Source: CAYVOV01 sp964453525
Lineage (GTDB): Bacteria > Chloroflexota > Dehalococcoidia > Dehalococcoidales > UBA2162
DNA: 64,000 nucleotides
Assembly: GCA_964453525.1 (NCBI GenBank)
Contig: CAYVOV010000019.1
Coordinates: 24,406-88,405, forward strand
Direction: 5' to 3'
Of the stretch, positions 7,831 through 16,256 are shown in pieces (the first letter of the stretch is position 1; each line of letters starts with the position of its first letter). Made by a program: the position numbers and the translations under genes. Below the pieces are notes generated by a model, which was not told the DNA's origin, searched no databases, and saw only the letters and a program-made list of their open reading frames with translations.

Positions 7831-8778
7831 TCATGTCCTTCCTTTTCTACTCAATACTCGCTGCGCGGCTGCGCTAATATCTTCAACGGCCATGCCGTAG
7901 AAATCAAGCAGCGAGTTATGGTCCGGCGCTGTTTCAGCGAACGTATCGGCAATACCAACCATTTCAACCGGCACCGGGTATTCACCGGAGAGTGCTTCCG
8001 CCACGGCACTACCCAGACCGCCGATGATTGAGTGTTCCTCTGCTGTTACGATTGCTCTCGTTTCTTCAGCACACTTCCTGACAAGGGGTGTATCCAGCGG
8101 TTTAACGGTGTGGATATTAATTACCCTGGCATCGATTCCTTCTTTTTTTAGCAGCTCTGCTGCTTCTATAGAGCGGCTCACCAGGTGACCGCTGGCAATG
8201 ATTGTGACGTCTTTCCCGCCACGAACCGTTATTCCTTTACCTATCTCTACCTGGTGAGTATCATCGAAGAGCACCGGCATATCCGCCCGGCTGATTCTCA
8301 GGTAAACCGGTCCCGGGTACTGCGCAACCAGTGGCACCATCATTCTGACCTCAGTGCTATCTGCCGGGACTATAACAGCCATGTTGGGCATACTGCGCAT
8401 TACGGCGATGTCAATAATAGAATGGTGGGTAGGACCATCCTTGAAGTCGGAAAGTCCGGCATAGGAGCCGATTATTTTTACGTTTGTGTCAGCATAGGCA
8501 ACACAGGACCTTATCTGCTCTACCGTCCTCAACAGAAGCGCTGCAAATGTGTTGGCAAAAGGAGTCATCCCGCCTAATGCCATGCCGACAGCCGTGTCAA
8601 TCATTCCGGCTTCGGCAATCCCGACATTGTAGAAACGCTCCGGAAATCTTTCGGCAAAGTAATTAGTGAGAACCGATGAAGAGACATCAGCGGTCAGCAC
8701 TACAACACTGCTATCAACAGCTCCGTATTCAGCCAGCGCTTCCCCGAATATTTTACGTGTGAATTCAGTTTCGGCCAT
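7831..8778 (-). CDS. Transketolase, C-terminal subunit
   Basis: 315-residue pyrimidine-binding plus C-terminal half of transketolase. It carries the Glu-containing segment (YNVGIAEAGMIDTAVGMAL, about 47-65) that activates thiamine diphosphate, DGPTHHSI (about 113) and the C-terminal domain starting near residue 190 (DVTIIASGHLV). It works with the adjacent N-terminal subunit, whose end it overlaps by 14 bases. Split transketolases are common in anaerobes. The reaction is two-carbon ketol transfer in the non-oxidative pentose-phosphate pathway or, in related enzymes, synthesis of specialised sugars. Confidence 0.9.
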   Translation of the reverse strand: MAETEFTRKIFGEALAEYGAVDSSVVVLTADVSSSVLTNYFAERFPERFYNVGIAEAGMIDTAVGMALGGMTPFANTFAALLLRTVEQIRSCVAYADTNVKIIGSYAGLSDFKDGPTHHSIIDIAVMRSMPNMAVIVPADSTEVRMMVPLVAQYPGPVYLRISRADMPVLFDDTHQVEIGKGITVRGGKDVTIIASGHLVSRSIEAAELLKKEGIDARVINIHTVKPLDTPLVRKCAEETRAIVTAEEHSIIGGLGSAVAEALSGEYPVPVEMVGIADTFAETAPDHNSLLDFYGMAVEDISAAAQRVLSRKGRT

Positions 8779-9613
8779 TCACAGTCAACTCCTTTAACGC
8801 CTGTTTTAACTCATCAGCTGAGGGGGCTTTACCGTGCCATTCCGCCTTTCCCTCCATAAACGAGACACCTTTGCCTTTGACAGTATGAGCGATAATGACT
8901 GTCGGCTTGTTGTTGCTCGAACAGGCTTCATCGAGCGAGTCCAGCACTTCTTCCATACTGTGTCCGTCAACTTCAATGATATTCCAGTTGAACGATGCCC
9001 ATTTTTCTCTTAGCGGTTCCAGAGGCATAATTTCATCTATTCGGCCGTCAAGCTGGACCTGGTTGTAATCGAGGATGGCAATCAGGCTTGAAAGCCCGTA
9101 TTTTGCCGCCAGCATGACTCCCTCCCAGATAATGCCGGACTGGCACTCACCATCGCCAAGGAGTACATAGCTGCGGTAATCAAGACCTCTTGCCCGGGCG
9201 GCAAGACATAGACCCGCCCCGATGCTTATCCCGTGTCCCAGGCAGCCGGCGCTCATGTCTATTCCGGGTGTTTTCAGTCTGTCCGGGTGTCCCTGGATAC
9301 GTCCTCCGATTTCTCCCCAGGTATCAAGTTCTTCAATCGGGAAATATCCCCGCCTTGCCAGAGCCGGATAGAGAATCGCGCTGGCGTGGCCTTTACTGAG
9401 AATAAAGCGGTCTCTGTTTTCCCAGTCAGGAATCTCTGGATTGAGTCGAAGGTGATGAAAATAAAGGGCGGCTATTATCTCCGCTGAAGATAGAGCCCCA
9501 CCCGGGTGTCCCTGACCTCTGCGATGAATCATCCTCAGAGCCTCCATCCGAAGCCCAACGGAGATTTTTTTCAATTCATCAATGAGTTCCGCAGAGTGTG
9601 TGTGCAGGGACAT
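8765..9613 (-). CDS. Transketolase, N-terminal subunit
   Basis: 282-residue thiamine-diphosphate-binding half. It shows the family landmarks GHPGGALSSAEIIAALY (about 34-50), SKGHASAILYPAL (about 71), GHGISIGAGLCLAAR, and the ThDP motif GDGECQSGIIWE ... NYNQVQ-type segment (about 150-185). The ATG at 9613 is chosen because ggggaggt lies about ten bases upstream; an ORF start 54 bases further up lacks one. It forms the first gene of a minus-strand operon with the C-terminal subunit and mmsA. Neither protein alone would be an active transketolase. Confidence 0.9.
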   Translation of the reverse strand: MSLHTHSAELIDELKKISVGLRMEALRMIHRRGQGHPGGALSSAEIIAALYFHHLRLNPEIPDWENRDRFILSKGHASAILYPALARRGYFPIEELDTWGEIGGRIQGHPDRLKTPGIDMSAGCLGHGISIGAGLCLAARARGLDYRSYVLLGDGECQSGIIWEGVMLAAKYGLSSLIAILDYNQVQLDGRIDEIMPLEPLREKWASFNWNIIEVDGHSMEEVLDSLDEACSSNNKPTVIIAHTVKGKGVSFMEGKAEWHGKAPSADELKQALKELTVNGRN

Positions 9614-9779
9614 ATTTATACCGGAACCTCCCCTGCTATGATAAATGGAACACGGCAATGAAAGCAACTCATATTTCCGGTATGAACTTGAAAGTCATAC
9701 TCTTCTGTAAGAATTCCCCATTAATAAGAGTATAAAATAGTTCTCCATTCATCTGAGCTTAAAGTAAATGCCATCATAT

Positions 9780-9850
9780 CAAAGGTATCACGCCCGGTGA
9801 TACCTTTGGATATTCGAAAATATACCAAAGTATTACTTCCGGTAATGATT
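9780..9850. promoter_or_regulatory. Two related palindromic operator-like sites upstream of the HTH gene
   Basis: Site A, tatcacgcccggtgata (9786-9802), is the core of a 12-bp inverted repeat (caaaggtatcac at 9780-9791, gtgatacctttg at 9797-9808). Site B, tattacttccggtaatga (9831-9848), shares the pattern TATYAC-N2-CCGGTRAT. The two are centred about 45 bases apart and end roughly 90 bases before the HTH start codon. They fit autoregulation by the small DNA-binding protein at 9937, but this is inferred. Confidence 0.5.
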
Positions 9851-9936
9851 AAGGGTTATATGCAGAGGCAGAAATGTCAATTAATCTGGAAATACCAGTA
9901 TCAATAATGACGAATAATTTAGAGGAGGGATTTCTA

Positions 9937-10203
9937 ATGGTAATGATAAAAGTTAATACCCTGGACAGGGCTTTCGGCGACCACGTACAGCTTGATGACC
10001 ATTCCGTGGTGAAAACTGGCAACCGAGGCCCGATTATTACGGTAAATTCAAAAGAAGTAGCCTGGTTATTCGGAGTTAACATGACTACTGTGGAGGCCTG
10101 GGTAGCTGCCGGGACTCTAACTCCCTGCAGCACTACTCCGTACGGCAACAAACGGTTCTGGCGAGAAGATATAGCTGCATTGCTGGATTCATATGGTGCG
10201 TAA
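9937..10203 (+). CDS. Small HTH DNA-binding protein (MerR/excisionase-like)
   Basis: 88 residues from the ATG at 9937, chosen because gaggaggg lies seven bases upstream; the open frame extends 63 bases further without a ribosome site. The C-terminal half reads like the helix-turn-helix of MerR or excisionase proteins: VNSKEVAWLFGVNMTTVEAWVAAGTLTP followed by a YGNKRFWREDIAALLDSYG wing and helix (residues 36-86). The N-terminal 35 residues (VNTLDRAFGDHV ...) are not recognised. Its stop overlaps the first possible start of the next gene by 11 bases, so the two are co-translated. Likely regulator of the cassette through the palindromes upstream. Confidence 0.75.
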   Translation: MVMIKVNTLDRAFGDHVQLDDHSVVKTGNRGPIITVNSKEVAWLFGVNMTTVEAWVAAGTLTPCSTTPYGNKRFWREDIAALLDSYGA

Positions 10204-10816
10204 GATGAATCGTAGAAGTTATAAATTAAAAGGCTGTCCCAGGTGTGGTGGAGACCTGCTCTGCGACGGTGCTTACGGAGATTTCGAAGAAGTATGCCTG
10301 CAGTGTGGACACCGTAACTACCTTGACAGCCGGTACAATAGTGGAGTTCAAAAAACCATTAATTTGATTGACCTGCTTGACGAAGCAGTAAAAATTTCCG
10401 AGACAGCCGGGGTAACCCGCGAGTTTGAATTATCCAGGACCTCTGCCAGAACCGGAGACCTGTCTAATTTTACCACCGGGGCCGAAAGGTTTGTGAAGAA
10501 ACAAGACACGATTGAAGTAAGCGAAAAAGCCTTACCGGAAGCGGAAGAAACGAAAAGAAGGATTGAAGCTGAATTAAGAGTCTGGCGAAAGGCTCACGAT
10601 GAAGTTATAAAGGCTAACGGTGAAATTGATTCGGAATCATGTATAAGAGACTTGGAATCAATGCTCTCGTTAAACATTGCTCGTGAACAGTCTCAAAACA
10701 TGAAAAAACACCTTGAAGAGATAGAGCGTATAGCTAATGAATTGAAAACACTTAAAATAGGAACCGAAGAGGCGATTCAAAGAATCAGGAGAATCTCCGA
10801 AGAAGTCTCGTCATAA
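10193..10816 (+). CDS. Zinc-ribbon protein with helical body and shared C-terminal module (family A)
   Basis: 207 residues from the ATG at 10193, or 203 from the ATG at 10205; neither has a clear ribosome site and coupling to the overlapping HTH gene is likely. The N-terminus is a four-Cys zinc ribbon (CPRCGGDLLC ... CLQCGHRNY, residues 15-42). The middle is charged and probably helical or coiled coil (about 110-175). The last 32 residues (ERIANELKTLKIGTEEAI, then QRIRRISEEVSS) recur almost unchanged at the end of the protein encoded at 11066-12049. No family is recognised. Zinc ribbon plus coiled coil suggests a scaffold or nucleic-acid or protein adaptor. Confidence 0.75.
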   Translation: MVRKMNRRSYKLKGCPRCGGDLLCDGAYGDFEEVCLQCGHRNYLDSRYNSGVQKTINLIDLLDEAVKISETAGVTREFELSRTSARTGDLSNFTTGAERFVKKQDTIEVSEKALPEAEETKRRIEAELRVWRKAHDEVIKANGEIDSESCIRDLESMLSLNIAREQSQNMKKHLEEIERIANELKTLKIGTEEAIQRIRRISEEVSS

Positions 10817-10964
10817 CCAACATTAGCCCTATGACAAAGAGGAACTCACAGCAAAATTTTTACACGTCATACCGCAAGCGAATTTTCATTTACCCCTGCT
10901 TTTATCACCGATATGTTAAAATCTACCTAAATAACATGAAATTTCCACTATTTTATGGACTTTC

Positions 10965-10981
10965 GGCACTAAATCTGGTAC
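10965..10981 (+). promoter_or_regulatory. GGCAC/GGTAC direct-repeat motif upstream of the second zinc-ribbon gene
   Basis: ggcactaaatc (10965-10975) followed by tggtacttt, with the ggcac and ggtac half-sites 12 bases apart, about 90 bases before the ATG at 11066. The same 11-base core ggcactaaatc occurs about 130 bases before the HesB-like gene at 17839. Possible shared operator. An AT-rich stretch (catatgatattatgcataat, 10986-11005) follows and could contain the promoter. Confidence 0.4.
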
Positions 10982-11065
10982 TTTCATATGATATTATGCA
11001 TAATGGATTAAAATATAGAGGAAATATGGGTCACCTGAGCCTTAAAATGAAGGGATTATTCTTAG

Positions 11066-12049
11066 ATGGTTACATGCCCTTATTGCGGACAAATAACCAG
11101 TGGCAATTACTGCCAGTGGTGCAATTATCCATTAAGGAGACGTGGCCTAATAAGGCGCTGGAGAGATTCTGAAGCAATGAGAACTGCCAGAGAAACAAAA
11201 ATGTCAGCCTTAGCTGACGCAGCCAGGAAAGTTGCCGAAATAAAGGCAGCCAGGAGAACTGCTGGAACAACAAGAAGAACCTACGATTCGGAAATAACCG
11301 AAATACCACCTGCCGAAGCCGAGGTGCCCGGAATTACTGCCAGGGCGAACACGGGAAACTTTGAGTCCAGGATAACCAAGGCAGTCGCCGAAGCAGAGGC
11401 AGCTAAAATTTCAGCAGAATCTGCCAGAATAGCCGCTGAAGTTGAAGCAGCCAGGAGGGTTGCTGAAGCCATCAGAGGTGCCTATGAAGCTAGAGAAGCC
11501 AGGAGAATTGCCGAAGCGGAGGCAGCCAGAATATCCACCGAAGCAGCAAGAATAGTCGTTAAGGCTCTGGCAGCCAGGACGGCTGCCGAAGCGGAAGCAG
11601 CCGAGAAAGCTGCTGAAGCCGAGAGGCTGGCAAAAATAGCCGCTGAAGCTGAAGAAGCCAGAAAAGCAGCCGAAGCCCGGTTAGCCAGAATAACAAAAGG
11701 AATCGAAATTGTCAAAAGAGGTTCCGGGGCTGAGCAGACAGTGAAAGCTGCTGAAGACCGGTCAGTACTAACATCTGGTGAAGTCGGGGAGTTTACAAAA
11801 GAACAGGACAGGATTAAACCTGAGATAACAGCCAGGGGAGAAGAGGCCGCCGGTGAAATTGCTGCCGGAGGTTACACAGAAATTGTGGAACCAATACTGT
11901 CATTGGACGTCACCCCTCACCAGTTCAAAAGCATTGAGAAATATCTTGACATGATAGAGCGGATTACCGATGAACTGAAGACGCTTAAAATAGGAACCGA
12001 AGAAGCAATAAAGAGACTGAGGAGAATTTCCGAGGAAGTGTCACTTTAA
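11066..12049 (+). CDS. Zinc-ribbon protein with long Ala/Glu-rich coiled coil and shared C-terminal module (family A)
   Basis: 327 residues. The N-terminal CPYCGQ ... YCQWCNYP is a compact zinc ribbon (residues 4-21). Residues 40-235 are an Ala/Glu/Arg-rich run with recurrent EAEAARI and EAARRVAEA units, predicted to be a very long helix or coiled coil. The C-terminal 32 residues (ERITDELKTLKIGTEEAI onward) match the protein at 10193-10816 at nearly every position. The coiled coil is low-complexity, so homology searches will be noisy there. It begins 249 bases after its paralogue, with its own upstream repeat motif, so it may be a separate transcript. Unknown function; a filament-forming or scaffold role is a guess from composition. 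Confidence 0.75.
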   Translation: MVTCPYCGQITSGNYCQWCNYPLRRRGLIRRWRDSEAMRTARETKMSALADAARKVAEIKAARRTAGTTRRTYDSEITEIPPAEAEVPGITARANTGNFESRITKAVAEAEAAKISAESARIAAEVEAARRVAEAIRGAYEAREARRIAEAEAARISTEAARIVVKALAARTAAEAEAAEKAAEAERLAKIAAEAEEARKAAEARLARITKGIEIVKRGSGAEQTVKAAEDRSVLTSGEVGEFTKEQDRIKPEITARGEEAAGEIAAGGYTEIVEPILSLDVTPHQFKSIEKYLDMIERITDELKTLKIGTEEAIKRLRRISEEVSL

Positions 12050-12099
12050 ATCCCGACTCCGTGAACCAGCTATCACTTTAATAAATATCAACATAGATA

Positions 12100-13002
12100 C
12101 TACCCCCGCCCCCTGTCTTTATCAGGTCCGAGCCAGGTATATCTGGGCTCTGCTCCGAGGGCTATGAGATAGAAGGAGAACGGTTTTTCCACCTTTCTGG
12201 TTACCAGCGGGCAGTGTACCATTCCCCCGGGGACGGTGACTACAGTCGCTTTATTTATTACGTGCTTTTCCTGCTCCTTACCGAGGCATAACTCGAGTTC
12301 CGCCCCGAGATAGGTGAGGTCGTCGGTATTATGCCCAACGAAAACCAGACACTCATCATAAGGGTGCACATGCGGGTCGCGCCCCGGCTCCCAGTCGCCA
12401 AGACCGCTGTAAGAGCCCCAGGTAAAATTAAGCTCCATCCCTTCCAGACTTTCACCGCGTAACCAGGCGATGTAGTCGGCATTGGCTCCGCCGGGTCCCT
12501 TCCCGACCGGTAGCGGTTTTACCAGATGACTGTATTTCGTGCCGTCCGCTTTTTCCGCTTCTCCTTCCAGCTTCAGCCAATCGTTCTTGACCCTGGCACC
12601 CAGAGCGATATGGTAATGAGAATATGGTTTTTCCACGCTTTTAGCGATTAGCGGACAATGGATAAATCCCTTCGGGACAATAACCACTGAGGCTCTATCG
12701 ATTATATGCTTCTCCTGCTCCACGCCCAGAGCTATCGCAAGTTCTGCGCCGAGGTAGGTGAGGTCGCTGGTATCATGCCCGACGAATACCAGACACTCAT
12801 CATAAGGATGCGTGTGAGCGCCGCCTCCGGGAGCCCACTCATGCCAGTTCCCCACCTCATCATATACTCCCCAGGCAAAATTCAGGTTCATTCCGTTCAG
12901 TTCGTCACCGTGCATCCAGACAAGCTGCTTGGCATTGGCTCCGCCGGGTCCTTTCCTGACCGGCAGCGGTTTTACCAGGTGGCCGTACCTTGTTTCTGCC
13001 AT
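12100..13002 (-). CDS. Tandem bicupin-like protein
   Basis: 300 residues from the ATG at 13002, chosen because ggaaaggagaa precedes it. It is a clear internal duplication: residues about 3-150 and 160-300 each contain HLVKPLPVxKGPGGANA, a cupin-like metal motif (HTHPYDECLVFVGH and HVHPYDECLVFVGH), DLTYLGAELxxxLGxEQEKH and a late HCPL motif. The His-x-His plus Glu plus late His pattern is that of metal-binding cupins. A single-domain relative lies at 18201-18698. No enzyme activity is assignable; ring-cleaving dioxygenase- or decarboxylase-like cupins are conceivable. Convergent with the zinc-ribbon gene. Confidence 0.8.
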   Translation of the reverse strand: MAETRYGHLVKPLPVRKGPGGANAKQLVWMHGDELNGMNLNFAWGVYDEVGNWHEWAPGGGAHTHPYDECLVFVGHDTSDLTYLGAELAIALGVEQEKHIIDRASVVIVPKGFIHCPLIAKSVEKPYSHYHIALGARVKNDWLKLEGEAEKADGTKYSHLVKPLPVGKGPGGANADYIAWLRGESLEGMELNFTWGSYSGLGDWEPGRDPHVHPYDECLVFVGHNTDDLTYLGAELELCLGKEQEKHVINKATVVTVPGGMVHCPLVTRKVEKPFSFYLIALGAEPRYTWLGPDKDRGRG

Positions 13003-13172
13003 TTCAAGTATTCTCCTTTCCAAACGTCAGTCAATAAATTTCAGCTAAACTACGCCAGACTACTCGACGTATCAATGGACTCTATTATAGGAGTTGAACT
13101 CCCTTTAAACAATTATGTGTTTTATAAATTGCCATTAAAAACCTTATACTGTCAACGGAATACATCAGCTAT

Positions 13173-13802
13173 CTAAAACCTGTCTTTCAGATTTCTGCGG
13201 ACCAGTACTCGATGCCAGCTACCGCCGGCAGTGCGCATCTCTCTTATTCTCGGCAGATAGCGGACCAGCAGTACCAGCAGCATTATAATTGAAAAAAGGA
13301 CCAGTGCTCCTGAATGATATATCAGCCAGGCCACAAATGGAACACAGCACAAAGCCAGGCTGTAGCTAAAGGTAGGAAAACGCGTAACAAGTAAAACGAA
13401 TAAGAAAATACCGGTACCAAAAGGAAAAGCCAGAGGCATTAAAGAAGCAAAAACGCCGATACAAACCGCCCCTCCTTTACCACCTCGAAAACCTAGAAAT
13501 ACCGAGAAAATATGACCTATTACGGCAATACCTCCGGCTGCAAGCTGAATAATGAATGCTACGTCCAGCCAGCGAGCTAAAAGGATTGCCGCTATCCCCT
13601 TGGCAATATCTATAATAAGGACCAGGATACCGTAGGCAATGCCCAAACTGTAAACTACATTCATCGCCCCCATATTCCGCGTTCCCACTTTACGTATGTC
13701 TATCCCCCTTCTGAAACGACCGACAATATAGGCAGTAGGAAATGAGCCGAGGATATAGGCACCGGCTAAGGTGATGACAACACTAACGATATCACTACTC
13801 AT
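13173..13802 (-). CDS. plsY: Acyl-phosphate:glycerol-3-phosphate acyltransferase
   Basis: 209-residue integral membrane enzyme that transfers the acyl group from acyl-phosphate to glycerol-3-phosphate, the first step of phospholipid synthesis. The three PlsY motifs are present: GSFPTAYIVGR (about 19-29), VGTRNMGAMNV (about 40-50) and GFRGGKGGAVCIGV (about 104-117), with hydrophobic segments between. The ATG at 13802 is only 8 bases after a TATAAT on the minus strand and has no Shine-Dalgarno, so the mRNA may be leaderless. Confidence 0.92.
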   Translation of the reverse strand: MSSDIVSVVITLAGAYILGSFPTAYIVGRFRRGIDIRKVGTRNMGAMNVVYSLGIAYGILVLIIDIAKGIAAILLARWLDVAFIIQLAAGGIAVIGHIFSVFLGFRGGKGGAVCIGVFASLMPLAFPFGTGIFLFVLLVTRFPTFSYSLALCCVPFVAWLIYHSGALVLFSIIMLLVLLVRYLPRIREMRTAGGSWHRVLVRRNLKDRF

Positions 13803-13810
13803 GATTAATC

Positions 13811-13816
13811 ATTATA
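13811..13816 (-). promoter_or_regulatory. TATAAT -10 box immediately upstream of plsY
   Basis: attata on the plus strand reads TATAAT on the minus strand, 8 bases before the plsY ATG. Transcription would start at or next to the A of the ATG. No convincing -35 was found. Confidence 0.4.
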
Positions 13817-13843
13817 CAATATGGAACTGATGAAGTATTAAAT

Positions 13844-13984
13844 AAGGGTTCCGTTTGCATTTGGCTGTTTTTCTTTACCTCACCCCTTCCCCCTCAAACA
13901 ATAATATAATATTGACAATAAACGGGTACTGTTTGAGGGGGATAAAGGGGGTGACAAATTTATACCAACCAAAACCGAATATTA
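13844..13984. repeat. Dispersed intergenic repeat, copy 1 (uninterrupted)
   Basis: About 140 bases, matching 21754-21998. The core is a 12-bp perfect inverted repeat ccccctcaaaca (13889-13900) / tgtttgaggggg (13930-13941) around the AT-rich ataatataatattgacaa segment. The flanks (cgtttgcatttgg ... tttacctcaccc and gtgacaaatttataccaacca) are also shared. No coding potential. Confidence 0.85.
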
Positions 13985-14077
13985 CCTAAATAAGAAATAA
14001 CTTGAAACTGGCCAGTGGGCATAGTATAATCGCTAACATTATTTTGCGGATAACCCAGGAATTACTGGAGCGTAGCA

Positions 14078-14968
14078 ATGTATAAGACCATATCATTCAA
14101 GAGTAAAGGATTGAATTGCAGTGCCTTTCTTTATACACCGGAAAAACCGGGAACACAGACAGAGCTACCGGCTATTGTAATGGCCCATGGACTTTCAGGG
14201 GTAAAAGAACAGGCATTACCGCATGTCGCCGAGAGATTTGCCGACGCCGGTTTTGCGACATTATTATTTGACTATCGCTTCCTCGGAGATAGTGAAGGCG
14301 AACCGCGTAACCAGGTATTCCCACTCGAGATGGTAGAAGACTACCGTAATGCTATTACCTGGATTTCTGAATTACCGGAAGTTAATCCGCGACAGATTGG
14401 TATCTGGGGTACTTCTCTAAGCGGCAGCCTTGTTCTATACACAGGCACGTTTGACAAGCGGGTTAAGGCTGTGGTCGCCCAGGTCCCGGCACTCTTTAAT
14501 CCGGCACTCCGCTACACTAGAAGCCCGGGGAAGTGGGACACCGATGGTGATACCATATTGCAGGACCGAATTGAGCGTTACAGAACCGGGACCGTGAACT
14601 ATGTAAATATCGTAGCTCAATCGGGACAACCCTGTGTATTGCCCGGTAAAGAAGCTTACGATTTTTTCATGTCAACACGGGCAACAGCGCCGAATTGGCG
14701 CAATCGGATGACAACCGAGTCAATAGAAAAAATGCGAGAATTTGATGCGGTAAGTTCCGCCCATCTTCTCTCACCGACACCGATAATGTTTATCCCTGCT
14801 GAAAATGACGGATTGGTCTCTCCTGACGCCCTCAATCTGGTTTACGAGAAGATATCAGAACCAAAAGCAATAGCCTCATTGCCCATAACTCACTTTGAAA
14901 TTTACCATGAGCCCTGGTTGTCAAATGCCGCTGATTTAGCTATTGACTGGTACAGGAAATACCTTTAA
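14078..14968 (+). CDS. Alpha/beta hydrolase (dienelactone hydrolase/peptidase S15-like)
   Basis: 296-residue cytoplasmic serine hydrolase. The nucleophile elbow is GIWGTSLSGS (Ser about residue 113), the oxyanion region MAHGLSGVKEQ is near 35-45, the acid is in FIPAENDGLVSP (about 247), and the catalytic His is in PITHFEIYH (about 276). Length and the HGLSGVKEQALPHVAERFADAGF wording fit the dienelactone hydrolase / X-Pro dipeptidyl-peptidase-like group. A ggag lies 8 bases before the ATG at 14078. It stands alone, between a repeat element and a convergent lipoprotein gene. Substrate unknown. Confidence 0.82.
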   Translation: MYKTISFKSKGLNCSAFLYTPEKPGTQTELPAIVMAHGLSGVKEQALPHVAERFADAGFATLLFDYRFLGDSEGEPRNQVFPLEMVEDYRNAITWISELPEVNPRQIGIWGTSLSGSLVLYTGTFDKRVKAVVAQVPALFNPALRYTRSPGKWDTDGDTILQDRIERYRTGTVNYVNIVAQSGQPCVLPGKEAYDFFMSTRATAPNWRNRMTTESIEKMREFDAVSSAHLLSPTPIMFIPAENDGLVSPDALNLVYEKISEPKAIASLPITHFEIYHEPWLSNAADLAIDWYRKYL

Positions 14969-15066
14969 AAATTGAGCCAGCTTCACCAACTGGTTCTGCT
15001 ATTATACCGGCGGAAGGGGAAAGCCGAACTCTTCTTGAATACATATTCGATTTTATTCGATTAAAC

Positions 15067-15498
15067 CTACTTAACTATTACCGTTAATGTGTACGTCCAT
15101 TCTGCCTTCCACACGTCACCTTCCCACCGCGGGCTGTATTCCATTCGTAGTTCGGTTGTCCCGTTTTCGACCGCTTCAAAAGTCCAGACTTCCATGCCGG
15201 AGGTTCCGGAGAAGTCCTCCTCAGGTTCCATGAAGCTATGTTCTTCTTCTCTTAACACATTCCCTTCGGTTGTTTCATAGTCCCATTTATAACCTGTTGC
15301 CGGGTCTGAGCATAGCTCCATTCTGATTTTGTCACCGACTTCTACTTCCAACTCACCACTACGGTGATTGCTTTCGCAAAACTCATCGTAGGAAATCTCA
15401 ACATTATGATCATAATGCTCATAAGAGGTTACAGTACATGATGACAATAACATTGCGGCGCCAAATACCGTGAATGTCAGTAAGATTCTCGGGCCCAT
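15067..15498 (-). CDS. Chagasin-like (I42) protease-inhibitor lipoprotein
   Basis: 143 residues from the ATG at 15498 (aaggtgg upstream; a GTG nine bases earlier is also possible). The signal peptide ends in a lipobox LLSSC with Cys at residue 21, so it is anchored outside the membrane. The mature part has the three chagasin loops: DPATGYKW, GTSGMEVWTFEAV and YSPRWEGD, in the correct order, with a final beta strand WTYTLTVIVK. Family members inhibit papain-like cysteine proteases. The acidic stretch between loops is longer than usual. Convergent with the hydrolase gene. Confidence 0.82.
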   Translation of the reverse strand: MGPRILLTFTVFGAAMLLSSCTVTSYEHYDHNVEISYDEFCESNHRSGELEVEVGDKIRMELCSDPATGYKWDYETTEGNVLREEEHSFMEPEEDFSGTSGMEVWTFEAVENGTTELRMEYSPRWEGDVWKAEWTYTLTVIVK

Positions 15499-15758
15499 TA
15501 CTCCCACCTTTGGCCTGCCTCCATAATGAAAACTACTTTTAAGTCAGGATTACCGGACGGCAGGCCTTGTGCAGATGATTATATGTCCAATTTTAGATAA
15601 AAACAATAGGAAGGAGTATGACTACTCTCCGAGAGATTAACCAAAATTGCCTCAATAGTGTCCCTTATGTAGACCGGAATATACCCATAAGATAGTGAAT
15701 TATTCGTTTCCCTTTGATATAATTAATACCAAAATTAAGTGGGTTGCGGAGGCGGATT

Positions 15759-16031
15759 ATGGTAAAAAGACTTGCAATATGTGAAAGCGTTATCAGCGGT
15801 AACACATTCATTACGGCACATGATTTCAGGATACGCCTGGCGAGAGTAAAAATTCCTCCCGTACGCACAGTAAATGGGACAAAGGCAAAAATGCTGCTGG
15901 AAGCTTTTATCTCAGGTAATGTCATCGATTATGAAGTAACCTCTGAAGATAATGCTGGAAACAGTCTGGCTGAAGTCTGGGTACGTAATAAAAACATAAA
16001 TGACGCTATGATTTCGGCCGGGTTTAAATAA
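15759..16031 (+). CDS. Small staphylococcal-nuclease-like (SNase) domain protein
   Basis: 90 residues from the ATG at 15759 (gcggaggcgg upstream); an earlier in-frame start lacks a ribosome site. The order of elements resembles a minimal SNase/thermonuclease domain: SVISGNTFITAHDFRIRLARV (family: V-x-D-GDT-F ... IRLxGI), then NGTKAKMLLEAFISG (family: GxxAKxxLxxLI) and LAEVWVRNKNINDAMISAG (family: LAxVxVxGxxVNxxLVxxG). The catalytic Asp of GDT is Asn (SGNT) and the active-site Arg and Glu are not evident, so it is probably not a nuclease. A binding-only (tudor-like OB) role is possible. Confidence 0.6.
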   Translation: MVKRLAICESVISGNTFITAHDFRIRLARVKIPPVRTVNGTKAKMLLEAFISGNVIDYEVTSEDNAGNSLAEVWVRNKNINDAMISAGFK

Positions 16032-16144
16032 CTATAGCGATATTCTAGCATTTACTCCGCGGTAAAAATTACTGTGAAGCCTTTTACCTCCGTTTTCTCC
16101 TGATAGTATGACCGGCATTCGTTTTCCTGTGTTATGGATATATT

Positions 16145-16180
16145 ATCACTGGACAGACATCAGGATGTCTGTCCAGTGAT
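16145..16180. terminator. Perfect 16-bp hairpin between convergent genes
   Basis: atcactggacagacat (16145-16160), loop cagg, and its exact complement (16165-16180). It lies between the ends of the SNase-like gene and the enolase-superfamily gene and probably terminates transcription in both directions, although no long T run follows on either strand. Confidence 0.7.
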
Positions 16181-16256
16181 GCGTACGGCTATTTTATTAC
16201 ATTTAACTTTTATATTCAGGTTTCTTGGAATTTAAACGCCTGGTTTTCTGTATTTA

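Noticed and set aside
10831..11172. Plus-strand open frame of 113 codons before the second zinc-ribbon gene
   Set aside because: It overlaps the start of the real gene in another frame, has no ribosome site, and its composition is that of AT-rich spacer.
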